Part shown: positions 1-9,101 of the stretch, in pieces
How positions within the stretch are numbered: position 1 is the stretch's first letter
How the letters are laid out: every line of letters begins with the position of its first letter
NCBI GenBank assembly: GCA_947503335.1
Contig: CANNCY010000003.1
Location: 310,001 to 374,000 of the forward strand
DNA: 64,000 nucleotides
DNA from: an uncultured Pseudomonadales bacterium
GTDB lineage: Bacteria; Pseudomonadota; Gammaproteobacteria; Pseudomonadales; CANNCY01
Direction: 5' to 3'
Program-made: the position numbers and the translations under genes
Notes under the pieces: model-generated
The model's input: the letters and a program-made list of their open reading frames with translations, nothing else
The model's database searches: none
What the model was told of the DNA's origin: nothing

Positions 1-904
1 AACTGACCCCTACACCGGTGAGAATATCGAAGCTAAGACTTCGTTTGGTCAAGAAAATGTAACTACTTTCGAGGTCGGTGTTAAAACAAGCTTGCTTGAT
101 AACAGCCTAAACCTAAGCGCCAACTATTTCTTCATGGATTATGAAGATATGCAGTATGCGAGTGTTGGGCCTGTTGCATCGATTCACCAGTTGCGTACAG
201 AAACAAACCCAGATGGCTCACCCGTGCTTGATGGCAATGGCGATCCAGTGCAATCTTGGGTGTTGAGCCCTATGCTAGCTTATTACACGCAAAACGTTCC
301 TGGGGCTGAAATTCAAGGTATCGAAGTTGAATTCGACTGGAAGCCTTTTGAAAATGGCCGTATGAGTGGCTTCTTTACCTGGACAGATACTGAGATTGTT
401 GAAGATTGGAACACCAAGTGGAATTACGATCCTGTCGCTTATTTCGGCATCCCATACGAAGAATCACAAGACCCGAACAATCCATTGCTTCAGGTGAACT
501 TAAAAGGTAATGAGCTTGCGGTTACACCGCCATTTGAAATTAACTTAAACTACGAGCATTGGTTCGAGATCAAAGGCGTAGGCAATATTGTGCCTTGGAT
601 CAATATCCATTGGGAGGATGATTCATATCTAACCGTATGGAACGTTGAAAAGCATGTAGACAACATGAACTTCGTGATTCCAGATGAAGATATTCATTAT
701 ACCGATGATAAGCGCGACGCATTCGTGACAGCTAATGCCACGGTCAAATGGATACCTGCTTCAGAAAGATGGTACGCCGAAGCATTTGTTTACAACATTA
801 CTGACGAAGTTGTTCAGTACTGGGGTGGCGCTGCAGAGGGTGTTGCTAAAGGAAGTATGAGTCAACCACGTTATATGGGCATTCGCGTCGGTATGAATTG
901 GTAA
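1..904 (+). CDS. TonB-dependent receptor, C-terminal part (5' end outside window)
   Basis: The open frame runs in from the window edge (codons start at base 2) to a TAA at 902-904, so only about 300 C-terminal residues of an outer-membrane receptor are visible. It shows alternating amphipathic beta strands with aromatic ends, for example NLSANYFFMDYEDM, the common YTQNVPGAEIQGIEVEFDW strand/turn found in TonB receptors, and a final strand RYMGIRVGMNW ending in an aromatic residue, as expected for barrel insertion by BAM. The family imports siderophores, cobalamin, glycans or peptides using TonB energy. The plug domain and TonB box are not visible, so the substrate cannot be named. It ends at a strong terminator and may be transcribed separately from the DsrE/dipeptidase genes downstream. 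Confidence 0.9.
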   Translation, partial: TDPYTGENIEAKTSFGQENVTTFEVGVKTSLLDNSLNLSANYFFMDYEDMQYASVGPVASIHQLRTETNPDGSPVLDGNGDPVQSWVLSPMLAYYTQNVPGAEIQGIEVEFDWKPFENGRMSGFFTWTDTEIVEDWNTKWNYDPVAYFGIPYEESQDPNNPLLQVNLKGNELAVTPPFEINLNYEHWFEIKGVGNIVPWINIHWEDDSYLTVWNVEKHVDNMNFVIPDEDIHYTDDKRDAFVTANATVKWIPASERWYAEAFVYNITDEVVQYWGGAAEGVAKGSMSQPRYMGIRVGMNW

Positions 905-930
905 TCGCTTTATTACGTGTAGTAACTATT

Positions 931-957
931 AGCCCAGCTTTTGCTGGGCTTTTTTTT
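931..957 (+). terminator. Rho-independent terminator after the TonB receptor
   Basis: A perfect 8-bp stem, AGCCCAGC / GCTGGGCT, with a TTTT loop is followed directly by a run of seven T residues. It lies 27 bases after the receptor stop codon. Confidence 0.93.
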
Positions 958-1011
958 AGATGATTGCCGCAGTATGATCGATATAAAACAGGCTATGATA
1001 TCGAGAATACT

Positions 1012-1536
1012 ATGTCTAAATTGATTCCCCTTTGCTTAGCGGTCTCAATGATCGTTGCGTTTCATGCTAAAGCTGATGAAAGTTTGATAGAAGGCTATGG
1101 CCCTTATTACCCCATCGAGCAGTCTTTTAGTTATCCCGGTGACACAAAGTTTAAAGTGCTTTGGGATGTTGCCAAGTCAGTCGATGAGGGCAAGCTAAAC
1201 AACCATATCAATTCGGTCGCTCGCTTTTACAATATGCATCTAGCGCATGGCACGACTGCTAACAATCTAGATTTAGCCTTGGTACTTCATGGTAAGGCTA
1301 CCTTTGATGCCCTTAGTGCCAAACACTATAAAGAGCGATTCGGATACGAAAACCAAACGACTCAGCTCATCGAGGCCTTACTTGAGAAGGGCGTTAAAGT
1401 AGTTGTTTGCGGTCAATCGGCTACCTATCAAAATGTTAGTGCAGATCAGCTGATAGACGGTGTAGAGATGGCTCTATCTGCAATGACTGCAAATGCTGTA
1501 CTGCAGCAACAAGGTTACACCTTAAATCCTTTTTAA
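1012..1536 (+). CDS. Secreted DsrE/DsrF-like protein
   Basis: A 174-residue protein starting at the ATG at 1012, chosen because it opens a clear signal peptide (MSKLIPLCLAVSMIVAFHAKA); an upstream TTG at 964 would place non-signal sequence in front. The body matches the DsrE/DsrF-like fold: an alternating alpha/beta core with LALVLHGKATFDAL and, near the end, VKVVVCGQSATYQNVSADQL, whose cysteine lies where family members often carry a reactive cysteine. DsrE proteins handle sulfane sulfur, but exported single-domain members have no settled function. The stop codon abuts the next gene, so it is probably co-transcribed with the cytochrome/lyase/dipeptidase fusion. The family call is fairly safe; the role is unknown. 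Confidence 0.8.
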   Translation: MSKLIPLCLAVSMIVAFHAKADESLIEGYGPYYPIEQSFSYPGDTKFKVLWDVAKSVDEGKLNNHINSVARFYNMHLAHGTTANNLDLALVLHGKATFDALSAKHYKERFGYENQTTQLIEALLEKGVKVVVCGQSATYQNVSADQLIDGVEMALSAMTANAVLQQQGYTLNPF

Positions 1537-1551
1537 ATGGGGCGAGTACTT

Positions 1552-3795
1552 ATGCGCATCTCCAATTTGATAACAACCGCTCTCGTATGCATCTCTTCAA
1601 CGGCAGCGTCAGAGTCAATTAAAGAAACCACAGAAGCGTTATGTTCTTCGTGTCATAGCTTTTCAACCGTTGAACGCAGTCATGGTTTTAACAATTCTCA
1701 ATGGCATCGACTTATTGGTGGAATGGTCGATTTCACCGGGCAGCAACAGTTGCAATCTGAGATCGCAGATTACTTGTCTAAGCGTATACCTATTAAGGCA
1801 GACAGCTCGGTAGTGGTTAAAGGCCCTTTATCACTGCACGCTACAGTATTACCTGTGGTTACAAAAGGGCAGCGACCACGAGATCCAATCTATGACCATA
1901 ACGGCAATATCTGGTGGGTTGGGCAACGCAGTAATCAAATGGGGCGCATGAATGCTAGAACGGGCGAGGTTAAAGAGTACATGCTACCAGAGGGCACCTA
2001 TGCCCATAGTGTTAGCATTGATGCCAACGGTAACCCTTGGTTCTTAGGAAACAAAAACGGCACCATTGGATGGCTAGATCAATCAACCGACCAGATAACC
2101 GCGATTAAGTTACCGCGTGACGACGCCCGCGACCCCCACACAGGTGTTTTTGATAGCGACGGGCGCTTATGGTTTACCATGCAGCACAGCAACCTCGTTG
2201 GTCGCTATGATCCAAGCGATGAGTCATTTCAAATTGTAGAGATGCCGCGAGAGCAATCTCGCCCCTACGGCATTAAGTTAGATGGTTTAGGCAATGCCTA
2301 CGTGTCTTGCAATGGCAGCAACTGTCTAGTTAAGTTCGACGAATCTTTAACGCCAACTTTAATTGAGATTCCTCATAAAGATAGTCACTCAAGGCGGTTA
2401 GCAATAGCACCTGACGGGCGCGTTTTCTACGTGAACTCTGGGCGAGGAAGGCTAGGGGTCTATGACCCTAAAGATGGCTCGATAAAAGAATGGGCTACAC
2501 CTAGCGGAGAAAAATCACACCCCTATGCCATTGAGTACGCAGACAATGCGATTTGGTTTAATGAATCTAGGGTGCGCCCAGAAACACTAGTTCGCTTTGA
2601 TTTGCAAGATGAGTCGATGCAAAGTTGGGCCATTCAATCAAAAGGCTTACGCGCTGGTATTATCAGACACATGCGCCGTTCACCCAATGGCATCATCGCG
2701 CATCAGGGAGCCAACAATACGCTGGTTGAGTTTTCGTGGAGTATGGGCGAGAACAAACAGCGCGCTCAAGAACTCGCAAAGTCATTGATAATTGCTGACA
2801 CCCATGTCGATGTACCCTATCGTTTGATAGAGCATTATGAAGACGTAGGTCATGCGACACATTCAGGAGATTTCGATTATCCGCGTGCGGTTAACGGTGG
2901 TCTGAATGCGCCGTTTATGAGTATCTATATACCAGCGGCGCTCGAGGCAGAAGGCAAAGCAACCCAAAAAGCTGACGAACTGATCGACTTGGTTGAAAAA
3001 ATCGTCGCCGAAGCGCCCGATAAATTTGCGATAGCTACCAGCTGGCAGCAGATCGAAGAACAGTTTAAGCGGGGCCTAATATCACTGCCGTTAGGAATGG
3101 AGAACGGCGCCCCAATCGCTGGTGATCTCGATAACCTAACGCATTTCTATAATCGAGGCATCCGTTACATCACGCTCACACATTCTTTAAGCAATCACAT
3201 CGCTGATTCGAGTTACGATGAGAATAGACCTGCGGGTGGTTTAACCGATTTTGGTAAACAGCTGATTGTTGAGATGAACAATAAGGGCATGATGATTGAT
3301 GTATCGCATGTGTCAGACGATGCCTTTTGGGATACCATAAAAATCACCAAAGTACCTGTCATTGCCAGCCACTCTAGCGCGCGAGCCTTTACGCCGGGCT
3401 TTGAGCGCAATATGAGTGACGAGATGATAGAAGCCCTTGGTAAGCAAGGCGGCGTGATATTTATTAACTTCAGCAGTTTGTTTGTAAAGAAAGCATCACT
3501 CGACTCGTGGCCAGATATCGAAAAGGGCGAGTTTGTTTATGCAGATATCAGCGACGTGTTAGATCATATAGATCACGTAAAACGCTTGGCAGGTATCGAC
3601 GCTATCGGTATTGGTTCAGACTTTGATGGGGTTGGCGATACATTACCTAATGGGCTAAAAGATGTGTCTGCCTATCCTACATTGATAGAAGGGCTGTTAG
3701 ATCGAGGTTACACAGAGGCAGAGATTGAGAAAATTACTTGGGGTAATTTAAAGCGCGTATGGCAACAGGTCGATAATTATGCCGCAGGTCACTAA
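1552..3795 (+). CDS. Exported fusion: c-type heme domain, Vgb-like propeller, M19 dipeptidase
   Basis: A 747-residue exported protein. I prefer the ATG at 1552 (signal peptide MRISNLITTALVCISS, with GGGGCGAG just upstream) over the ATG at 1537 abutting the previous stop. Three parts are visible. Residues about 25-85 carry one heme-attachment motif, CSSCH (C31, C34, H35). Residues about 95-400 form a virginiamycin-B-lyase/SMP-30-like propeller with repeated GNIWWVGQ, GNPWFLG and GRLWFTMQ blades. Residues about 410-747 are a membrane-dipeptidase (peptidase M19) domain with zinc motifs DTHVDVP, GMENG, SHVS, ASHSSARAF and GIGSDFDG all present. M19 enzymes cleave dipeptides including D-amino-acid or dehydro substrates; Vgb-type lyases linearise depsipeptide lactones. 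The fusion suggests periplasmic peptide degradation, but the substrate is inferred, not shown. Confidence 0.85.
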   Translation: MRISNLITTALVCISSTAASESIKETTEALCSSCHSFSTVERSHGFNNSQWHRLIGGMVDFTGQQQLQSEIADYLSKRIPIKADSSVVVKGPLSLHATVLPVVTKGQRPRDPIYDHNGNIWWVGQRSNQMGRMNARTGEVKEYMLPEGTYAHSVSIDANGNPWFLGNKNGTIGWLDQSTDQITAIKLPRDDARDPHTGVFDSDGRLWFTMQHSNLVGRYDPSDESFQIVEMPREQSRPYGIKLDGLGNAYVSCNGSNCLVKFDESLTPTLIEIPHKDSHSRRLAIAPDGRVFYVNSGRGRLGVYDPKDGSIKEWATPSGEKSHPYAIEYADNAIWFNESRVRPETLVRFDLQDESMQSWAIQSKGLRAGIIRHMRRSPNGIIAHQGANNTLVEFSWSMGENKQRAQELAKSLIIADTHVDVPYRLIEHYEDVGHATHSGDFDYPRAVNGGLNAPFMSIYIPAALEAEGKATQKADELIDLVEKIVAEAPDKFAIATSWQQIEEQFKRGLISLPLGMENGAPIAGDLDNLTHFYNRGIRYITLTHSLSNHIADSSYDENRPAGGLTDFGKQLIVEMNNKGMMIDVSHVSDDAFWDTIKITKVPVIASHSSARAFTPGFERNMSDEMIEALGKQGGVIFINFSSLFVKKASLDSWPDIEKGEFVYADISDVLDHIDHVKRLAGIDAIGIGSDFDGVGDTLPNGLKDVSAYPTLIEGLLDRGYTEAEIEKITWGNLKRVWQQVDNYAAGH

Positions 3796-3816
3796 CTTAC
3801 ATGAAGGTGAAACGAT

Positions 3817-4641
3817 ATGAAATTTGAAGCATTTTCAGAAGGCTGTGGTGCACTGGTTAGCGATGTTCAGTTAAACAATGTTAGTACAGAACAGGCGAAT
3901 CAGTTACGAGATCGTTTACATCGAGATGGTGTACTGTTCTTTCGCGATCAACACCTAACACCGGCTCAGCATATTGAGTTGGCAAACAAGCTAGGGTCGA
4001 TCGTGCTCAACAAATTTTTTAAGCCAGTTGAAGGCTATCCTAACATCGCAACGGTGCAAAAAACGCCGACGCAAACAATGAATATTGGCGGCGGGTGGCA
4101 TACTGATCATTCTTACGAGTCTGCACCTGCGTTAGGTTCTATTTTGGTTGCCCGCGAACTTCCTAGCAAAGGAGGTGACACCGAATTTGCTCATTTAGGG
4201 AGAGCCTTTGCTGATCTATCGCCGACTTTCAAGAATCTACTGCGCCAGCTAAAAGCGGTTCATTCAAACGAACATCTTTATGGCGAGGGCGGTTATTATC
4301 GAGACACCGATCAGAGCGAAACATTATCGGGCGTAACCGACGTGGGGCAAGCAGTGCATCCGGTGGTCATCAATCACCCCCAAACTGGCGAAGAAATTTT
4401 ATACGTTAATCTAGGGCATACCATTGGTATCGAAAGCATGACCCACGGCGAAAGCTTTGCGTTACTCAATTATCTATACGAGCATGCCAGTCAGCCAAAG
4501 TATACGTGCCGATTTGACTGGCAGCCGGGTTCGATAGCAATTTGGGATAACCGAGTAACTTGGCATCAGGCCCATAACGATTATCATGGCGAAGGCCGAT
4601 TAATGCATCGCATTACACTAGCGGGCGAGGCCTTGGTCTAA
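3817..4641 (+). CDS. TauD/TfdA-family Fe(II)/2-oxoglutarate dioxygenase
   Basis: A 274-residue cytoplasmic enzyme of the taurine-dioxygenase family. The iron facial triad is visible as H95-x-D97 (GGGWHTDHSYES) and H250 (NRVTWHQA), and R265 (MHRITL) is placed to bind 2-oxoglutarate. The length is normal for the family (about 275-300). It follows the dipeptidase fusion by 21 bases in the same direction with a Shine-Dalgarno (GAAGGTGAAACG) before the ATG, so co-transcription is likely. TauD proper releases sulfite from taurine, but many homologues hydroxylate other carboxylates or amino-acid derivatives, and no tauABC transport genes are nearby, so the taurine substrate is not supported. It may act on an amino acid or small molecule released by the neighbouring dipeptidase; this is inference. 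Confidence 0.88.
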   Translation: MKFEAFSEGCGALVSDVQLNNVSTEQANQLRDRLHRDGVLFFRDQHLTPAQHIELANKLGSIVLNKFFKPVEGYPNIATVQKTPTQTMNIGGGWHTDHSYESAPALGSILVARELPSKGGDTEFAHLGRAFADLSPTFKNLLRQLKAVHSNEHLYGEGGYYRDTDQSETLSGVTDVGQAVHPVVINHPQTGEEILYVNLGHTIGIESMTHGESFALLNYLYEHASQPKYTCRFDWQPGSIAIWDNRVTWHQAHNDYHGEGRLMHRITLAGEALV

Positions 4642-4650
4642 TTATAGTAC

Positions 4651-5364
4651 TTAGCTTAATTGATAGGCACTGATATTAACGGCGGTGCCTAAGTTGAGCG
4701 ACTCGATGGCACCGCTACCGGCAATCGAATAGGGTTTAGCATTCATTGCCTGTAGCTGGTCTCGAGGTACTCCGCGTGCTTCGTTGCCAAACAGATAGCA
4801 GTCAAACTCGCCAAAACTATCATCACGAATGTCTTTGCCGTCGATATCTAGCACAGCAATATTGCTAAACTGTTTAGCGAGTGAATCAAGCTCAACATCA
4901 AGGGTCATCGGCACGTGAAAGATCGCCCCCATACTGCTGCGAACAACCTTCGGGTTAAAGGGGTCAACGCTATTGGGGCTAATCATCAGATTAAAGCCAC
5001 CAAACCAAGCTAGGGTTCTCAATATTGTACCTAGGTTACCAGGGTCTTGGGGCTCCCAAAGATAGATGGTTTTGCCACCTATTGTTGCAGTCTTAGGAGG
5101 CATAGGTACACACGCGATGATACCCTGAGGGGTCTTTGTATCGCTGAGCGCTTTCATGCGCTTATCGCTGATTACATGGGTATTAAAAGGGCTAGACCAG
5201 TCGGCATAAGCTTCGGTCACGTATAGCTCTGAGGTAGCTAGATAGGGTTGGTCGATAGCCGCTTTGGCGAGTTCTAACACAAGGTGTTCGCCCTCTACCA
5301 AGTAATGCCCTAGCTGCTGCCGATACTTCTTTTGATGTAGTTTTTTGACGTCGTCAAACTTCAT
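4651..5364 (-). CDS. SpoU/TrmH-family RNA 2'-O-methyltransferase
   Basis: A 237-residue protein with the SPOUT trefoil-knot signatures: an N-terminal substrate-binding segment (QLGHYLVEGEHLVLEL, typical of the rRNA/tRNA 2'-O-methyltransferase L30e-like domain), motif 1 (LWEPQDPGNLGTILRTLAW), motif 2 (LFGNEARGVP) and motif 3 (AIESLNLGTAVNISAYQL). It transfers methyl from SAM to a ribose 2'-OH in tRNA or rRNA. It is divergent from rlmE, with a 141-bp region between them, and converges on the TauD gene with 9 bp between stops. The target nucleotide cannot be named from sequence alone; RlmB- or TsnR-like roles are the main alternatives. Confidence 0.9.
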   Translation of the reverse strand: MKFDDVKKLHQKKYRQQLGHYLVEGEHLVLELAKAAIDQPYLATSELYVTEAYADWSSPFNTHVISDKRMKALSDTKTPQGIIACVPMPPKTATIGGKTIYLWEPQDPGNLGTILRTLAWFGGFNLMISPNSVDPFNPKVVRSSMGAIFHVPMTLDVELDSLAKQFSNIAVLDIDGKDIRDDSFGEFDCYLFGNEARGVPRDQLQAMNAKPYSIAGSGAIESLNLGTAVNISAYQLS

Positions 5365-5505
5365 TTATAGCCCCTTGTACGCGCCTGCAGTATAGCTGTA
5401 CTAGACTTGGGATGCAGCATTGTACCCTTAGAGAGCTATTAATACGGCTGAATCTACCGCCAAGCCTTAGGTACAATAGCGACTAATACGAGATGAGAGA
5501 CACCC

Positions 5506-6129
5506 ATGGCACGATCTAAAACCAGCGCAAAGTGGCTAAATGAGCATGTTACCGATAAATACGTAAAGATGGCGCAAGCCGACGGATATCGTTCGCGTGC
5601 TAGTTACAAGCTGATCGAGATCAATGAGAAAGACCGCTTAATTAGACCAGGAATGCTGGCTTTAGACTTAGGCTCAGCGCCAGGCGGGTGGTCGCAGATT
5701 ATGGCACCCTGGGTAGGCGATAAAGGGCAGGTGATTGCCTCAGATATTTTGCCTATGGATCACTTAGCCGATGTCGAATTTATTCAGGGCGATTTTACTG
5801 AAGATGAAGTATTTGATCAGATTATGGCGGCAGTAGACAATCGCCCTGTTGATGTTGTTGTTTCAGATATGGCTCCTAACTTAAGTGGCGTCAATATCGC
5901 AGATCAGGCGTCTTCTATCTATCTTGTCGAGCTAGCATTAGATATGGCACGTCGCACCCTCAAAAAGGGCGGCAGCTTCTGCGCGAAGGTATTTCAAGGG
6001 GCAGGTTCTGAAGAGTTTATTAAAGACGTACGCTCTTCTTTTGATAAGGTCGTTATACGCAAGCCATCGGCATCTCGAGCTCGTTCGCGCGAAGTCTATG
6101 TGGTGGGTAAAGGATTTAAGGGCGAGTAA
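5506..6129 (+). CDS. rlmE: 23S rRNA (U2552-2'-O)-methyltransferase RlmE (FtsJ/RrmJ)
   Basis: A 207-residue protein matching the family length (E. coli 209). It has the SAM-binding motif [14 protein letters not shown] and the catalytic K-D-K-E tetrad at K35 (SYKL), D121 ([10 protein letters not shown]), K161 (CAKVFQG) and E196 (SREVYVV), a constant offset of three from the E. coli K38/D124/K164/E199. It methylates U2552 in the A-loop of the large subunit during late assembly. A GATGAGAGA ribosome site precedes the ATG. In many gammaproteobacteria the next gene is ftsH; here it is instead the pseudouridine synthase, overlapping by one base (TAATG), so the two RNA-modification genes are translationally coupled. 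Confidence 0.97.
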   Translation: MARSKTSAKWLNEHVTDKYVKMAQADGYRSRASYKLIEINEKDRLIRPGMLALDLGSAPGGWSQIMAPWVGDKGQVIASDILPMDHLADVEFIQGDFTEDEVFDQIMAAVDNRPVDVVVSDMAPNLSGVNIADQASSIYLVELALDMARRTLKKGGSFCAKVFQGAGSEEFIKDVRSSFDKVVIRKPSASRARSREVYVVGKGFKGE

Positions 6130-7148
6130 TGCAAACTGACAACTCGTTACGCTTAAATAAATTCATTAGCGACAGCGGCATGTGTTCGCGCCGCGAAGCT
6201 GATCGTTTTATTGAAAGCGGCTTGGTACAGGTCAATGGCAAGAAAGCCAAAACCGGTGATCGTGTCTTTAATGGCGACCAAGTAAAAGTAAACGGCCAGC
6301 TAATAGATCCACCCGAAATTGAAGAGTTTCATTTAATTGCGCTTAACAAACCTGTGGGCGTGGTTAGTACAACTGACCCTGATGAGCCTGACAATATTGT
6401 CGATTTTGTGCGCCATGGCGCGCGTATCTTTCCGATAGGGCGCTTAGACAAAGATTCAGAAGGGCTGATCTTCTTAACTAATAAGGGCGATCTCGTTAAC
6501 AAAATTTTACGAGCTGGTAACAACCACGAGAAGGAATATCTTGTAGGCGTTGATAAGCCGATTACCGATAAATTTATCGAAGGCATGGCTGGTGGAGTGC
6601 CCATACTTGGTCAAAAGACAAAGAAGTGCAAGGTTTCTAAAGAGAGCACCTATGTGTTTCGAATTACGCTCGTTCAAGGGCTAAATCGGCAGATTAGACG
6701 AATGGCCGAGCACTTTGGGTACAAGGTAAAGCAATTGCAGCGTGTGCGTATCATGAACGTCGCGCTAAAAGGATTGCCCGTAGGAGAATGGCGAGATCTA
6801 ACAAATAAAGAGTTAGAGACATTGCTAAAATCGATTGAAGATTCGTCTGGCGAAGCAACCAAAGGCAGTTCTAAAAAGAAGCCAAGCAGTCGTAGAAGTT
6901 CGTACAAGGGAAATAGCCAGGGTGGTGCTAAAGCTGGTGGGTCTCGCGGTAGTCACAAGTCGAATGGGCGTGGTGACGGCGGGCGCAGCAGTGGTAATGG
7001 CGGGCGAAACGGTGGTGCCGAAAAAAGTGGCGGTAAAACCCAAGGCAGAAAAAGCAATAGTAGAGGCGGGGCTGCTAAGCGTGGCGGTAATACCAGTACC
7101 CGTTCAAACGGCAAAGCAGCTGGCGCAAATCGAGGTCGACGTCGCTAA
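6129..7148 (+). CDS. rluF: 23S rRNA pseudouridine synthase RluF with long Gly/Ser/Arg/Lys tail
   Basis: A 339-residue protein: an S4 domain ([20 protein letters not shown]), then the RsuA/RluF catalytic domain with [10 protein letters not shown] (catalytic D107) and the RluF-type ending [17 protein letters not shown]. RluF makes pseudouridine at 2604 (E. coli numbering) of 23S rRNA and can also modify tRNA-Tyr. The catalytic body ends near residue 225. The remaining roughly 110 residues are almost only G, S, R, K, N and A, a basic disordered tail longer than that of E. coli RluF (290 residues in all) and likely to bind RNA. It overlaps rlmE by one base. Second-frame open reading here is a by-product of the low-complexity tail. 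Confidence 0.92.
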   Translation: MQTDNSLRLNKFISDSGMCSRREADRFIESGLVQVNGKKAKTGDRVFNGDQVKVNGQLIDPPEIEEFHLIALNKPVGVVSTTDPDEPDNIVDFVRHGARIFPIGRLDKDSEGLIFLTNKGDLVNKILRAGNNHEKEYLVGVDKPITDKFIEGMAGGVPILGQKTKKCKVSKESTYVFRITLVQGLNRQIRRMAEHFGYKVKQLQRVRIMNVALKGLPVGEWRDLTNKELETLLKSIEDSSGEATKGSSKKKPSSRRSSYKGNSQGGAKAGGSRGSHKSNGRGDGGRSSGNGGRNGGAEKSGGKTQGRKSNSRGGAAKRGGNTSTRSNGKAAGANRGRRR

Positions 7149-7208
7149 ATTTTGACATCAACCTGTCAGGATAAGATAGGTTGCAAGCATTACCCAAGGA
7201 AAGGCGAA

Positions 7209-8087
7209 ATGCATATTCTCATAACCGGCGCTACTGGTTTGATAGGTAGCGCAATTGTTCAGCAGTTAAGCGAGTATCGATATACAGCGCTAATACGATC
7301 GCAAAGCAGTTCCGATCAGTTACCTGATTATTGTCAAACAATAACTAGTCTTGATCAGCTCGATAATTTAAATAGCTTTGATGCCGTAATCAACTTAGCC
7401 GGCGAGCCAATAGCCGATAAGCGCTGGAGCGTTAAGCGAAAGAAAGTACTAATAGACAGTCGCTGTGATCTCACCGATAAACTCGCCCAGTTATTTTTGG
7501 TATCAGACAACCCGCCTAAGGTATGGCTGAGTGGGTCCGCGATCGGCATCTATGGTGATGGCGGGCAAAGCGAATTAACCGAACAATCATTGTTTGGTAA
7601 AGACTTTGCCGCTGATCTCTGTTTGCAGTGGGAGCAGCTTGCTCGTCAGGCACATGATGTAACCAGGCTAGTACTGCTTCGAACAGCGGTTGTTTTATCG
7701 CCTCATGGCGGGGCATTAGCTAAGATGTTGCCACCCTTCAAGCTGGGGTTAGGCGGCCCTATCGGTAGTGGGCAGCAGTATATGAGTTGGATTCATATCG
7801 ATGATTATGTTTCAGCTATTAAGTTTTTACTAACCACTGATATCGCCGGCGCCGTAAATATGACGTCGCCCAATCCATTGCCTAATCATCGCTTTACCGC
7901 GCTGTTAGCAAAGGCAGTTAAACGACCCGCGTTCTTTAGAGTGCCTCAACCGATACTAGAGGCATTGATGGGCGAGTCGAGCTGTCTGTTGCTGTTTAGC
8001 CAGCAGGTAAAGCCCTGTGTCTTGAATAATGCAGGTTATAACTTTCAATTTTCTGAACTAGAAGATGCCTTTGCAGATCTAATATAG
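7209..8087 (+). CDS. TIGR01777-family NAD(P)-dependent epimerase (YfcH/SDR39U1-like)
   Basis: A 292-residue protein. The ATG at 7209 is chosen because it opens directly on the Rossmann motif MHILITGATGLIGS and has AAGGAAAGGCG upstream; an in-frame extension to 7152 adds unrelated residues. Family hallmarks include VINLAGEPIADKRWS, WLSGSAIGIYGDGG, LRTAVVLSPHGGALAKM, the PIGSGQQYMSWIHIDDYV block and the C-terminal DUF1731-like segment with RVPQPILEALMGE. These atypical SDR enzymes bind NAD(P) and are near universal in proteobacteria, but their substrate is not established (related to DivIVA-linked SulA-like or sugar epimerase reports). It is probably transcribed with rlmE-rluF. Confidence 0.9.
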   Translation: MHILITGATGLIGSAIVQQLSEYRYTALIRSQSSSDQLPDYCQTITSLDQLDNLNSFDAVINLAGEPIADKRWSVKRKKVLIDSRCDLTDKLAQLFLVSDNPPKVWLSGSAIGIYGDGGQSELTEQSLFGKDFAADLCLQWEQLARQAHDVTRLVLLRTAVVLSPHGGALAKMLPPFKLGLGGPIGSGQQYMSWIHIDDYVSAIKFLLTTDIAGAVNMTSPNPLPNHRFTALLAKAVKRPAFFRVPQPILEALMGESSCLLLFSQQVKPCVLNNAGYNFQFSELEDAFADLI

Positions 8088-8153
8088 CCTTTACTTGACC
8101 TGTCAATTAAGCCTATGGATACTTATTTGTATTCTAATTAGTAATGGCTGGCC

Positions 8154-9059
8154 ATGAAGAAACAAATCCTCTTAGTTCACGGGCGCGCAAGCAAACCGAG
8201 CAAGCATGATCTAGCAACACTTTGGATCGAAGCGTTGCATCATGGTTTACAGCGCGATCATGGCCACGATGCCTGTCGGTTGTTAGACCAGGCCGAATTG
8301 CAGATGGTGTATTACGCAGATTTAACCAGTGAGTTGTTAGGTGAACCTATTGAAACCGCCGACTGTCGGCGCAAAACTCTTGAGCACTTAAAGCAGTTTG
8401 GTACGCATGAGTTTAATAACAGTAACTACCGTGATCTACCGGGCCTTAATTTTTATAAAGACGAGTTAGCGTCTGCTGCTGCCGCGATTGGCAGTTTGTT
8501 TGGTATTGCCGATAATATCGTTGCTAAAGCTGCCCCCGATGTTGCCGAATATTGGTCTGGGCACTCGCCCTATGCCCATGCTTTGCGCGGCAGAATGAAG
8601 CAAGCACTTGAACAAGCGCTACAAGATCAAACTGAAGTTCTAGTTATTGGTCATAGCTTAGGCGCAGTGATTACCTATGACGTGCTGTATCAACTAACCC
8701 ATGATCAAGATGACAAGCCAGTAAACAATGTCGACTTTATTAGCTTAGGGTCACCGTTGGGTAGTAACTTTATTCGCAATCAACTTAACGGCAATCATTT
8801 GCGTGGCGCAGCGCGGTATCCACACAACATTAGACGTTGGACGAATATAGCGGGCATTGATGATTATATTTGCTACGACGATACGCTAGCCGACGATTTT
8901 AGGCCGATGATTAATTTGGGTCTCGTTGAAGATATCCAAGATATAACGGGTATCTATAATCTGTCGGTACGCAAAGGGCGTTCAAACCCGCACTCGTCAT
9001 TGGGGTACTTGATTCATCCTGATACCATCTCGACCGTACATAAGTGGCTTACTGATTAG
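8154..9059 (+). CDS. Alpha/beta-hydrolase-like protein of unknown substrate
   Basis: A 301-residue soluble protein with an alpha/beta-hydrolase layout. The first strand and oxyanion region is KQILLVHGRAS, the nucleophile elbow is LVIGHSLGAVITYD (serine near residue 165), and a later strand VDFISLGSPLGSNF resembles class-3 lipase/PGAP1-like proteins. The candidate catalytic histidine is in NPHSSLGYLIH near the C-terminus; the acid may be the Asp in NIAGIDDYI. There is no signal peptide or membrane segment. It is flanked by the epimerase and a betaine-type transporter in the same direction, with no clear operon logic. An esterase/lipase-like or regulatory hydrolase role is inferred from fold only. 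Confidence 0.7.
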   Translation: MKKQILLVHGRASKPSKHDLATLWIEALHHGLQRDHGHDACRLLDQAELQMVYYADLTSELLGEPIETADCRRKTLEHLKQFGTHEFNNSNYRDLPGLNFYKDELASAAAAIGSLFGIADNIVAKAAPDVAEYWSGHSPYAHALRGRMKQALEQALQDQTEVLVIGHSLGAVITYDVLYQLTHDQDDKPVNNVDFISLGSPLGSNFIRNQLNGNHLRGAARYPHNIRRWTNIAGIDDYICYDDTLADDFRPMINLGLVEDIQDITGIYNLSVRKGRSNPHSSLGYLIHPDTISTVHKWLTD

Positions 9060-9101
9060 TAAGCTACACTTACCAGCACATATCTAATAAGTGACTTTCT
9101 C

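Noticed and set aside
1840-2750. Vgb-like propeller as a streptogramin resistance gene
   Set aside because: The domain is part of an exported heme/dipeptidase fusion; similarity to the lyase fold does not show drug inactivation.
6835-7155. Open frame in another phase over the rluF tail
   Set aside because: It results from the low-complexity Gly/Ser/Arg-rich tail; the rluF frame is unbroken and matches its family.
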